Made by a program: the position numbers and the translations under genes | Shown here: positions 12,025 through 22,323 of the stretch, piece after piece | Position numbering within the stretch: the stretch's first letter is position 1 | Layout: each line of letters starts with the position of its first letter | NCBI GenBank assembly: GCA_031001845.1 | Contig: JARNGD010000013.1 | Span: forward strand, 248,001-312,000 | Source of the DNA: Achaetomiella virescens | Lineage: Eukaryota; Ascomycota; Sordariomycetes; Sordariales; Chaetomiaceae | Direction of reading: 5' to 3' | Length of the DNA: 64,000 nucleotides | The notes under the pieces: model-generated | Told to the model about the DNA's origin: nothing | Seen by the model: only the letters and a program-made list of their open reading frames with translations | Databases searched by the model: none

Positions 12025-14631
12025 ATGGCACGACTGGGTTATTCACCTGGGCTTGACCTGCTAGCTTTTTTATTTTTCCTCTGTACCTCTCTCGTCGCAG
12101 CTCACAAGAGCACGGAGAACACAGGGCGCGAGCGGATCAGCCTGAACGAAAACTGGAAGTTCTCTCGCTTCACATCAAACCCCGACTCCCTGTCTTACAA
12201 CACCCTGAAGCCATGGATCCTGCCTTCGGGAAACGATTTCATCAAGGGCGCCAAGCATCAACCCCCTTCCGGTACGCCCCCTGGCGGCAACGTCAAATAT
12301 GTGCAGGAGTCCTTTGACGACAGGGACTGGGAGTCGGTCAATCTGCCGCACGACTGGGCCATCAAGGGCCCCTTTAACGCGCCCGGCATCAGCGGCGGCA
12401 TGGGTCGGCTACCTTCGAACGGCGTGGGATGGTACCGTCGAAAGGTCACCGTAAGCGACAGGGATGAGGGCAAGTCCATATTTCTGGACATTGACGGTGC
12501 CATGTCCTACGCTGCTGTCTGGCTCAACGGGCACCTGATGGGTGGTTGGCCGTTCGGTTATGCCTCGTTCCGCCTGGATCTTACTCCATACCTAAAATTC
12601 GGGTGCGACAACCTGCTGGCCATCCGGCTTGACAACGCCGTGGACAACTCGCGTTGGTATCCGGGAGCTGGTATCTACCGCAACGTGTGGCTCGTCAAGA
12701 CCAATCCGACGCATGTGGGGATGTACGGCACTTATATACGACGGGATGTCTCGGACGCCTCCGCCACAGTCAACATGACCGTTGAAGTCGAGAACAGTGA
12801 AAAATTTGAGCAGGAAGTGGAAGTGACGACGGAAATACGTCCACTCGGCGCAGCCTCTGAACGGATCGGGTCAGAAGCGGTGGCAAAGCTCGCGCCAGTG
12901 AGGGTTGTTGTTGCGGCGGGGCAGAAGAAAGCCGTCAAGGGCTCAGCCAAGGTAGCCAGGCCGATGCTTGGGGCCCGCCGCCAGCTCAGAAGCCAAACTT
13001 GTACCTCGCTACGACAACGCTTTCTGTCAACGGGAGAGTCATCGACACATACGAGACCCGCTTCGGCATCCGCTCAGTGACCTATGATGCAAACCAAGGG
13101 ATCCTCATCAACGGCAAGGAAGTGCCAGTTCAGGGCACATGCAACCACCACGACCTCGGCTCCTTGGGAGCAGCCTTCAACTTCGTGCAGCACAACGGCA
13201 GTTGGGCATGCTTCAGGAGATGGGGAGCAACGCCCTGCGCACCTCGCACAATCCACCAGCTCCTGAATTCCTCGACCTGGCAGACCAGATGGGATTCATG
13301 GTTCTCGACGAGATATTCGATACGTGGGCCACCTTGAAGACGACCAACGACTTCCACACCATATTCCCCGACTGGCACGAGCCCGACCTGCGCTCTTTCA
13401 TCCGCCGTGACCGCAACCACCCATCCGTCATTGCATGGAGCTTCGGCAACGAAATCCCCGAGCAGGGCACTGCCGCTGGCGGTGCCACCGCCCAAACACT
13501 CCGCGACATCATCCGCGAAGAAGACTTTACCCGCCAGTCCACAGCAGCTATGAACTTCGCCAGCCCCGGCAGCGCCTTTGCCAACGCCCTTGACATCGTC
13601 GGCCTCAACTACCAGGGCGAAGGGCACGGCACGTCGACTCAAGGCACCTTCCCTGACTTCCGCAAGGCCTACCCGAACAAACTCATCTGGAGCAGCGAGA
13701 GCTCGTCAGCCCTCTCCACGCGCGGGACGTACATCTTTCCGGTCACAAGCCGCAACAACGCGATCGTCGGTGACGGGTCGGGTGGCAACTCCTCCGCCAT
13801 GCAGGTCTCCGCCTACGAGCTGTACGCCACCAGCTGGGGATCGTCCCCCGACAAGTTATTCGAAGCGCACGATCGGAATCCGTACGTGGCGGGCGAATTT
13901 GTCTGGACGGGATGGGACTATCTAGGGGAGCCGACGCCGTACGACAACGCACGTAGTTCGTACTTTGGGATTATTGACCTGGCGGGGTTTAAGAAGGACC
14001 GGTTTTACTTGTACCAGGCGCGGTGGAATCCCGAGGTGCCCATGGCGCATACCTGCCGCATTGGACCTGGCCGGAAAGGGTTGAGCAGGTCACACCGGTG
14101 CATGTGTTTTCGTCTGGGGACGAGGCGGAACTGTTCGTCAATGGGGAGTCGAAAGGGCGGAAGAAGAGGGGGGAATATGAGTATCGGTTTCGGTGGGATG
14201 ACGTGGTGTATCAGCCGGGAAATGTCAGTGTGGTCGTGTATAAGGGAGGAAAGCGCTGGGCGGTGGATACGAAGAAGACAGTCGGGGAGGCAAAGGGGTT
14301 GAAGTTGACTGCTGACCGGACGACCATCCGCGGGGATGGGTACGACTTGTCGTTTGTCACGGTGGCGGTTGTTGATGGAAACGGGGACACAGTGCCGCGG
14401 GCCAACCACGCCATCACCTTTTCGGTTTCAGGTCCTGGGGAGATCGTGTCAACCGACAATGGAGACCCTACGGACATGACGGCGTTCCCATCCTTGACTC
14501 GGAACGCATTCAGTGGCCTTGCCCTAGCGATCGTCCAAGCGAATAGGGGCGCCACTGGTGAAATCAGAGTCTCGGCCAAGGGAGGTGGTCTCGCAGGAGC
14601 AAAAATCACTTTGCAGACTAGATACCCGTAG
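12025..14631 (+). CDS. Secreted glycoside hydrolase family 2 (beta-galactosidase-like)
   Basis: Start ATG at 12025 gives a signal peptide (hydrophobic LLAFLFFLCTSLVAAH). The GH2 sugar-binding domain follows (LNENWKF, VNLPHDWAIKGPF, GVGWYRRKV, WLNGHLMGGWPFGY, RWYPGAGIYRNVWL), then an immunoglobulin-like domain to about 13080. The TIM barrel has ETRFGIRSVTYD, CNHHDLGSLGA, MGSNALRTSHNPP, the acid/base motif WSFGNEIPEQ near 13440 and the probable nucleophile in WSSESSSAL near 13695, then GEFVWTGWDYLGEP. C-terminal beta domains include HWTWPERVEQVTPV and VFSSGDEAELFVNG. It would cleave terminal beta-galactoside-type linkages outside the cell; exact specificity cannot be read. Three single-base frame losses (near 12970, 13182, 14052) interrupt it but homology is continuous. 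Length, about 870 residues, is normal for the family. Stop at 14629-14631. Confidence 0.88.
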
Positions 14632-16961
14632 AGACCTTGAGAGCAAAAAGTTGAGTACAGAAGAGCAAGGAGGCCATCTCAATTCGGGTTGTGGACATCA
14701 TCGACCCTTTCCCCTTCATCCACTCCCTTCAGCTGGTCAAAATTCCTGCACCAGTGCACCGCTCCCTTTCCGACTGTCTCCACATGTTTACCCCGGTCGT
14801 GCTTTGCCCCTCCAACGCCGTATCTGCGCAGCAAACCACGGACTCTTTCAGGCAACGGACGCAGTGGTCGACGCCGTTGTAGATGTGGAGGTGACGTTCT
14901 TCGTCAGATATGTTATCAGGGGGGAGCTGGCCGCATCTTGCCAATTCAAGGTTGTCGCCCAGTTTGTTGAACCCAGTCGTGCGTACTTATATGCTGGCAA
15001 TGCGTCAAAAGGACTATGTTCCGTTATTGAGGGCCTGGTTGCCTTTGGGGTGCAACTCACTAGACAAAGGAGTTGGTGGAACACCGCTATGGAATATCCC
15101 GGTTTCTTGTTCTCATGGGGGCAGGTAGAGTAAACTCTGGTCGATACTCTACAGGAACGAACCCTTTGCCAACTTGTTCCCAGTTAGTATCTCGTTCGAC
15201 AAGCTCCTTCTTGATGACGGAGCAGGGAGGCGGGGTGGGGATGAAGCTGGAGGGCGACGTACTGGGAATCAAGGGACAATTCGTAATCGCGAGTAGCATT
15301 GGCCGACCTCCGTCTTATGATCTGAGGTGATCGGGGATCATCAATGATGAAAACTCACCGGCCGGACATCGACTGGGTGCCAGCACCTGGGGTTCTCACA
15401 CTCGGGCACCAAGCCGTTGATCTCTCCGACCGGTTGAAGCCCAGACAGTGACCGCCAATACAGCACCAACCGACCACCGCAAGGACCGCAAGACGAACGC
15501 AACGAGACTGACACAAAAACGGGACCCAAGTCTTGCTTCTGCCAGGATTCCATGGACCCTTGGCCCTTCTTCTAGGCTCGGGCAGCCCAGGCACAGAATT
15601 GCGTCTTGGGAGGACGCCGGCTTCCTCAGCTTCTGCTTTATCGGTCGGTGTGATGTGTGATAGGTGAGGCGATATCCACGCTGTATCGTGCTTCATCAAT
15701 GTTGTGTCATTCAGAGGTATTTCAGTCGCGATATGTTCTCAGTTGGCATGCACCATCGTCCGCAGCAGTGGAACAAATGTCGGAGTTTCTGGAGCGAGAG
15801 CAGACAAGACATCTTGACGGACGGGGCCACACGGGAAATTGAATATTGTCTTGGACAGGGTTGACAGTGGCTGAAGAGAAGCAAGCTCCGGAGGGTGTGA
15901 TTGGTGTGCGTGACTCTTGCTTCTGTAAGCGAGGGAGACGAAGAGCTTTGATGCCGAGACACCGTCCTCGGTGGTGAGGTCACTTGTCAGCTTAGAGCAC
16001 GAATTACGTGGGCCGCCTTTGACAATCTAACCACTTCAACACTTGAATAACAGAGGGCCATCCATTCAGGCTGCGCATTTCGCGCCGAAGGCGGCGATCT
16101 TATTCATGCCCAGAAAAGGCGTCTTCTGTTTGCTCGTTTGACTCGAATCGGTCGAGGTCCTCATGTAAGTTATACAGAAACATCAAGGTCCATTCCTTGC
16201 CTTAGTTTCTTGCCTGTGAGCGTCGGCCCAAGCCTCACAGTCCGCAACACAGGTAACTCAGGATTCTCGACGTCTTATAGTTTTTCATGCTTTCAACCAT
16301 GATTGTGAATTTCCCCAGACTTGTATTGCTCGTTCCACAAGTTACGGTTATTATACAGCCTGTCTGAAGTCAACGTCTGTTCTTTAAGTTCCCAGCCCTC
16401 TTACCAAAGCAACCAGCTTGATCCCAGCCGATGGCATGGAGTCCCATCGGTGCATTAGGATTTGCTAACCGAGTCTGGATTTCTCAACAGCTTTTCCGGA
16501 ATCCCTCGTTCGGTTCTCATCGAACCGAGACGCCACATGCATCACACTTGCCACTTTAGAAGGCGTCTTGGACATGGCAGTCGCCTTGAATGTCGTTGAT
16601 CACCTTTTTCCGCAGCTTCCTCAGGTAAGCTAGGCTGGGCGGTGGGGTGGTGTCGCGCTAATCCCCGTCACGTCATGATTCTGAAGACTGAATAACGTTA
16701 CAGTCCCGAAGCCGTCAATTAATCCCTCACCCCTGGGAGCAGCCAAGTTCAGATTTTCGTCAACTGTAATCGGAGAAGAAAACGTCACTTGAAAGCACAG
16801 AATTGCTGCATAACGTTACCTAGAGTTAGTGATTTGATCAACATGCCTGTGGAAGCTAACTTACACCGAGTTTGCTCTGCCAAAAAGTGATGGCACCTCC
16901 GTCCAGAAGCTGTTACTATCAGCAGACATCCATCCAACCATAGCCACTAGCACTCTTGTGC

Positions 16962-16997
16962 CCCTACCCTCGCCACCACCCCTACCCTCGCCACCAC
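16962..16997 (+). repeat. Two tandem copies of an 18-bp unit
   Basis: The unit ccctaccctcgccaccac is present twice in a row without mismatch. It contains CCCTA-like words but is not a telomere repeat array. Confidence 0.9.
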
Positions 16998-17188
16998 AGG
17001 TGCATTCTTGGTGGTTTTGGCGGTTTCAACAGAACGAAGCTACCGGAAGTGGTAGGCATTCCAAGGGAAGGAGATGTGGGCAATGCAGCCCTGAACGAGC
17101 CCAGTGCCAGCAAATCAGCGAAACAGGGACATAGAGTACCTTGAGAACAATAGGAATGCCGCGCAGAGGGTCACGACTGTGTGTCCTG

Positions 17189-17191
<3 letters not shown>

Positions 17192-17229
<38 letters not shown>
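17192..17229 (+). repeat. 38-nt poly-A tract
   Basis: Uninterrupted run of 38 A between a TGTGTCCTGAGC 5' flank and CCTCCAGTCTC 3' flank. It could be a microsatellite or the tail of a retroposed copy. No reverse transcriptase, SINE promoter boxes or clear target-site duplication were seen beside it. Confidence 0.9.
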
Positions 17230-17232
<3 letters not shown>

Positions 17233-17989
17233 CCAGTCTCTCAGCACATGCCAGGAGCTGAACCTCGGGTGCTACGGAGATGATGGCCCCCGGCCTAAGC
17301 CCGTGTTTGTCCTCGTTCTTATTTGTAGTAAAGCCCGGGAGAGGGGATCACTCATGGTAAGAGTCCTATTGTTAAAGCCTTGACAGGCCTTCCAGGAGTC
17401 GAGAGACGGGAGTTCCTCCGTTGAGATGCACGTTGCCGGCGCATTTCTGTCGGGTTGAGTGGGGCGCTGGTCATGCTGGGCAGCCTGAGCCAAAGAGAAA
17501 ATGGAATGAAGGAGGAAAAGCGTGGCAGCCATGCGCGAACCGCAAAGTAGGCACCTGCGATTATCTGCATTTTATGGAAGAACATGAAGAAATCCGAGAG
17601 TCTATCCACGCAAATTTCGTTGCAAATACGTACGGGTCTCAGTGCCACGGCGAGTAAACGCTGGACGGTGATCTGTCGCGGCGTTGCCCAGGCTGTACGG
17701 AGAGGCGTGGATCCCCAATTCTTTTTCCCAAACACCGGGGAAGGAGCCGGCATAGGTTGGAGGCGGAGCCTACGTCCAGTTGAGCAGCAGAGCGAGCAAG
17801 TAACAGAAAGGATGGTAGTGCACCTGCAAACAGACATGGGCAGCAGGAGGCACCAAGAGGAAGGAACCAACTGGCAGCTCCTCGTGACTCAACAGAGGTT
17901 TTAATGGCAGGCAAAGATGCATCGGACATTACAGAGTAGGTACAAAAGGCGCTAGAAAGTGTTTAACGAAAATGAGACGAAGTGCACCC

Positions 17990-18738
17990 TCATCGGTCTT
18001 CAAAAAGTTCAAAGCCTCCCATGTCTGCCATGACAAAATCGAGGCCACCTGGCAAGCTAGAGAGGAGTACCACGCTGAAAATGGCACCTAGCACTATGCT
18101 ATAATAGACTTTCGCTTTCGCCCCCGTACAGAGAAACGAACGCACCCACAAGCTCCCTCGTGATGTTAGGAAGGTCGAGCGCGCAAAATATGTGCACCTC
18201 GTTTTCGGCGCCCCATCGAAGAGCTTAATAATGTGGACATCTGTCATCTTTTTACCATCGCCTGCGAGGCAGAGGGTGGCACGGCGCTTTGCGTTCAGTA
18301 TCCTGGTGGGTTTCAAGGATGCCGTCCATCACTTCGATAGTCTCGGTGGATTCGTCGAACGGCTCCTTGAACAGCGCAGGCGGGGCGATGACCTGAATCT
18401 CAATGGAAGGCTCGCTGAGATACGTCGTGCGGCTGGTTCTGTTCTCGGCTGCGAACTCGTCCGTCCGAGCCTTCAACAACAGCTGGGCGCCCTTGATCCT
18501 GCCTTTGGGCATTACCAAGTCCACATCGGTCGTTATGCGACCTGAGCCGAGGAGAAGAAATGCGGCGCCGCCAACGATGGCAAATGGCACATTACTGCTC
18601 TTGAGAGTTTGAGACAGCTTCCGCTGCCGCGATGACTAGGTCAGTCGAAAGGTAAGGCGAAGGGCTTAGTGGCTGAAGCCATGGCGAGATTGGATTGCAA
18701 GGTATGGCGACTGACGAAGGGCAGAGGCTGTTTGTCAT
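17990..18738 (-). CDS. Nucleotidyltransferase-fold protein with intact GG...DxD motif
   Basis: The core (about 18590 down to 18400) reads VPFAIVGGAAFLLLGSG, RITTDVDLVMPKGR, then PSIEIQVIAPPALF. The GG followed after 13 residues by DVD is the hallmark of the minimal nucleotidyltransferase fold, also seen in MNT/AbiEii-like proteins, and predicts metal-dependent NMP transfer. After a frame change near 18319 the protein continues as LKPTRILNAKRR, KKMTDVHIIKL and, after another shift, LPNITRELVGAFVSLYGG, typical of the C-terminus of this fungal family. The start is uncertain: the ATG at 18738 leads through STDLVIAAAE, with a shift near 18621 before LSQTLKSSNVPF. Stop TGA at 17990-17992. It is divergent from the next gene with about 130 bp between starts. 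Substrate and biological role are unknown. Confidence 0.65.
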
Positions 18739-18871
18739 TTTTTGGTTCGAGCTCCCGAGAAACGTTAAGTTGGGGATTGTAATTTGCAATCTGGATGCGA
18801 AAGGGTCGGAATCAGAACCAATGAGATTCTCAGAGCACCACTGATGCTAATGTCGCCTACTGCAGAGAACG

Positions 18872-19563
18872 ATGAGCAAAACTCTAACCCTCTTCGACCC
18901 AGTTTCCCTTTGGCCCCTTCCAGGTGTTCCTGGACATTTCAGATGTCCACGTCGAAAAAATGGCAACTCCATCAGCATACGACCATGCAGAATCCTGCAC
19001 GAGCAGGGCATCCCGTGTTTTCTCTGGTTCGAAGACGCCATCGCGGCTTACGGTGTTCCAACCGCGCTCTTCGACGTGTATCTCCTGGTGGACGACCTTG
19101 CTGAAGCCGAGAAGGCGCTCGCCAGGAAAGGATGGACGACCACTCCATTTCCCAAACGCCGTCACTTCCTCTAGGATGCGGCATTCGGTCACATATCGTC
19201 GCCTCAGCCTCCCGAGAACACAGCAGGGCTGGAGCAGACAAAGCCCGCCAGTTGTTCCGCCATCCAGAGCACGTCCTACCCCCCGCTATCGAATGGTGTG
19301 TCCCTGGCATCGAAGCCATATGCTCGGCTTCATCGGACAGGTTTCTGCCACCCATATCTGTCCTCGTCGACGCCTTCATTGAGAAGTTCCTCGATCCCCT
19401 TATTTTCGGACAGCATCCACGATCACCTTGGGGTTCAACTAGCGGATCACTACCGTCATTGCCCGGCACTGAAGGCGCAAGTTTGAGAATCGCCAATTTT
19501 CGATACCAAGACTGGGGACACGGCCGTTCACCAGGCAGCAATACAAAATTCGGGATGACATGA
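18872..19563 (+). CDS. Degenerate nucleotidyltransferase-fold protein, partner of the divergent gene
   Basis: The ATG at 18872 opens a frame with ILHEQGIPCFLWFEDAIAAY, GVPTALFDVYLLVDD and AEAEKALARKGW, matching the shape of a fungal NTase-fold family. The position of the catalytic GG/GS is FE and the second acidic residue of DxD is Tyr (FDVY), so catalysis is probably lost or altered. Downstream, PEHVLPPAIEWCVPGIEAIC and RFLPPISVLVDAFIEKFLD (about 19260-19390) follow after a frame change near 19170. LFSDSIHDHLGVQLADHY follows after a further shift near 19400. The end is approximate because of these breaks: 19486 and 19563 are the stops of the two relevant frames. Possibly the regulatory partner of the NTase on the other strand; this is inference from arrangement and motif loss only. 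Confidence 0.55.
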
Positions 19564-20413
19564 AAGTGGGGAAGCGCCAGCCGCGGAGAAACCCCTGGTA
19601 TTTCCCCCCCAGCCAGTGGTTGATCCCGAGTCTGTTGAACTCTGTGACGGCACAAAAAGTTCACTTCGGGAGCTCGGGACGAGACTCGGAGCATTCTCGT
19701 GGGCACTCGGGCCGGGATTGTTGGAGAACTTCGCTTCACCATCAAACCATCAACGGTCAGCAGCGCGATCCATTGGATTCTCATCGAACTTGTAACCTCG
19801 ACCCTGCTCTCGTGTGAAAGGGTGACACGACATTCGACGGGACGAATCGCAAGACCTGCAGTCAGCCTCGTGGGGCATGCGGAGCGATAATCGTCCGAGA
19901 CTAGACTAGGCTGCTGCGCGCAGGGATCCAGGATGCTCCCGAATGTCAGTATCTTCTCCCGAGAACTCCAGGAGTTGCAGAAGAAACTTGACGCTGTGGC
20001 GTGGCTGCCGCGTTGGATCCAGGGGCCGGAGACTGGACAGTTCCCATCCCAACATGCGAGCCGGCCGCCATGAACGCGCACACCCCCTTGCCTGTTACCG
20101 CTGCACTCATGCCTTGTGTGTCATGCCACACTGTTGCACCTCGCGAGAAAGCTTGGCTGGTGCGGCTGAGGCCCAATTTCGCGAGTTAGCCGTCTGTGAG
20201 CCACTGTGTCTCATCTTGGCACGCCGCGAAGCAGGAAGCGGCATGGTGTGCGAGGGCCGAAGGATGCGATGAGTCGGGGCGATCGGGGCCGGCGGCTCAT
20301 AAAACTGTTCTGCTGGGCCTGTCGTGCCTTTCCGAGCCTCTTTTTCTCCTCCTTCTGCTGGCATCACCGTCCCAGAGTTCCCGTCGCACGGCCCAGACGA
20401 AGACAACCCCAAC
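19564..20413. other. Intergenic stretch upstream of the membrane-protein gene
   Basis: No supported gene. A long minus-strand frame spanning 18972-20081 is an antisense shadow without family motifs. The right end is presumably the promoter of the gene at 20414. Confidence 0.4.
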
Positions 20414-21945
20414 ATGGCCGTCATCAGTCTCCGTTGGTTGGTCGCCGGCTCGGCCTGCCTCCCCGCCGTGGCCGCGGTGGCCGGGCTGGAACGTGAACAA
20501 GCACACCCATGGGACGCCATGCAAACACCGGGTCCCAAACTCGACTTGAAGGAGGCAGAGGTCCAGTTGCCCCACGCGCCGTGACAGCACATCCTGCCGC
20601 GAGAGGTGTACTGGCGAAGCGCGCCACCAATACCTGCGGCTACAAGTATCTCGATGGCGACTCAGTCAGTTCGGTCCCCAACCTTCGCCCACCGAATCCA
20701 GGAGCCAGTCCTAACCTCAGGGCAGCCTCTGCGTACGTCTGCGCCAACTCTAGAGCCCAATGCCTCTACAATACTGTTGCCTCTGCTGTAGGCTGCTGCT
20801 TGACAACTGATTGTAATATCTACACTGCCTGCTTGCCCTAACATCTCGTCCAATGCCAGGTCAACCCTGAACATGGACCGGACGCGGTATTGGTATGCTC
20901 GTCTCCCGGCATGCTCTTCGTTTCCCCAGCCGCTGACCCCGGCAGCTCCGACCCGGCCTTCCCTTCTTGCGCTGCTCTCGTCTATGCCGACCCGACGGGG
21001 ACTCTGTCTGGCTACACCATCCCGAGCTGCGACACTGTGGCGACGACTTACAAGTTCTACCAGCTGTCCCCCGGGGCGAGCTCACAGAAATCGTCTTCTA
21101 CCCCACGCACCACCCCTGCCCGGACTACCTCCTCGCGCACGACTTCCTCAGGTGTCTCTTCCGCCGACAGTTCTGATGACTCCGACTCGTCGTCTACGTC
21201 ATCTGTCGACGATGAGTCCAATACGCAGATGCCTGCTGGGACCACCACGACCTCCGCTCCTGTTCCTCCACCCGCTGGGAGTCGTCATCCACGCCCGTTG
21301 GGCCCATTGTGGGTGGTGTTGTTGGTGGCGTTGGTAAGTTCTCCGGCCTCGCGTGGATCGCCTCGAGAAGAGTCGGCACTGATGCTATTTCTCAGCCGCC
21401 CTCGGTCTGATCGGCCTCGGCATCTTCTTTCCTCGTGCGCCGCAAGAACCAAAAAGACGCACCTCCTTCCCCACCCGCCAACGCCGCTGCCGCCCCGGTC
21501 TCTGGCCCTGGATTCATGCCGCCTCCCGGGCAGGGCCCGTCCCCCAACCAGTCACCTCCACCCAACATGTCCCCCCCCCGGCGCCCCCGGCGCTGCCGCC
21601 TTTGCCCCCCACTATACCTGATGAAGCCCCCAATGGCCACCACTGTCTCCCGATGCAAGGCCCCGCCCATGACCCCTGTAACTGTCCCCGACTGGCAGCC
21701 CGTCGCCCCAGACGTACCACCCCAGCATGCAGCCCGGCATGGGCATGGCCAACGTCCCGCCAGCTCAGGGCATGGGAATGGGCGTGGGCACCCCACCGCC
21801 GATGACGGGCATGGCGCCGACGCCGTCGCCTCCGCCCCCGCAGCCGTACGTCCCGCCAAATGGGCCGTACCAGGCGTATCAGCCGCACCATGCTGTGGAG
21901 CTGCCGACGCAGAGGGGCGATGGGCAGGTGCATGAGCTCTCGTAA
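20414..21945 (+). CDS. Cys-rich single-pass membrane protein with Pro-rich tail
   Basis: Start ATG 20414 gives a signal peptide (LRWLVAGSACLPAVAAVAG). The ectodomain carries a Cys-rich module (TNTCGYKYLDGDS, YVCANSRAQCLYNT, VGCCLTTDCNIYTAC) found in many fungal cell-surface proteins of unknown function. A Ser/Thr-rich stalk (about 21080-21260) follows, suited to O-mannosylation. The transmembrane helix is PVGPIVGGVVGGVG, split by an intron (about 21334-21396, GTAAGT donor, CTCAG acceptor), joined to ALGLIGLGIFF. Basic VRRKNQKD marks the cytoplasmic side. The tail is Pro/Gln/Met-rich and ends VELPTQRGDGQVHELS at 21945. Several single-base frame changes occur (near 20580, 20840, 21430 and in the tail). 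The architecture recalls Wsc/Mid2-type wall sensors, but the Cys module is different. Function unknown; a receptor or wall sensor is plausible. Confidence 0.65.
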
Positions 21946-22323
21946 AGTTGGATAAATCATGGCAGGTCGATGGCATCCCGGGAGCCGGGAGGGGGGGAAT
22001 TGGTTTGGATCTTCTTTTCGACGTATATACATTTGGGAAGTCTGGGGTTTGGCGCTTAGGTGGAAACACGATCCACGTTGTCAAGATGGGTTTAATTCTA
22101 ATGGGCATTCTTGAGTCAAGTTCTGAGTACATATTGACGGCAGGATAAGAGACTTGCGTGCTGATCTGTCCGCTTGCCGTTCATATTTTCATGGAGTCAT
22201 GCCTCTTTTTGCGTTCAACCCCTGTCAACATCACCCGCAACCCCTAAACCAGCTCTGAAATTACTACTACTGACCCACCACCCTCGCAATTGAACATTCG
22301 CCTAAAGTGAACTTCTCCGCTTG
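21946..22323. other. Short convergent intergenic region
   Basis: Lies between the 3' ends of the membrane-protein gene and the HET gene. No gene or RNA was recognised. Confidence 0.5.

Larger units (their letters stand above)
14632..17989. other. Gene-poor stretch with a poly-A tract and a short tandem repeat
   Basis: About 3.4 kb with no frame I can assign to a family. A small minus-strand frame at 15355-15699 has a hydrophobic, Cys-containing segment (AVVGWCCIGGHCLGF) but no recognisable domain, start context or introns. A 38-A tract and an 18-bp tandem duplication lie near 17 kb. Confidence 0.4.

Noticed and set aside
16921..17000. CCCTA-rich words as an internal telomere remnant
   Set aside because: Only an 18-bp unit repeated twice; no run of CCCTAA.
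18972..20081. 369-codon minus-strand open frame
   Set aside because: Antisense to the plus-strand NTase-like gene, without domains, biased in Arg/Ser/Cys as shadow frames are.
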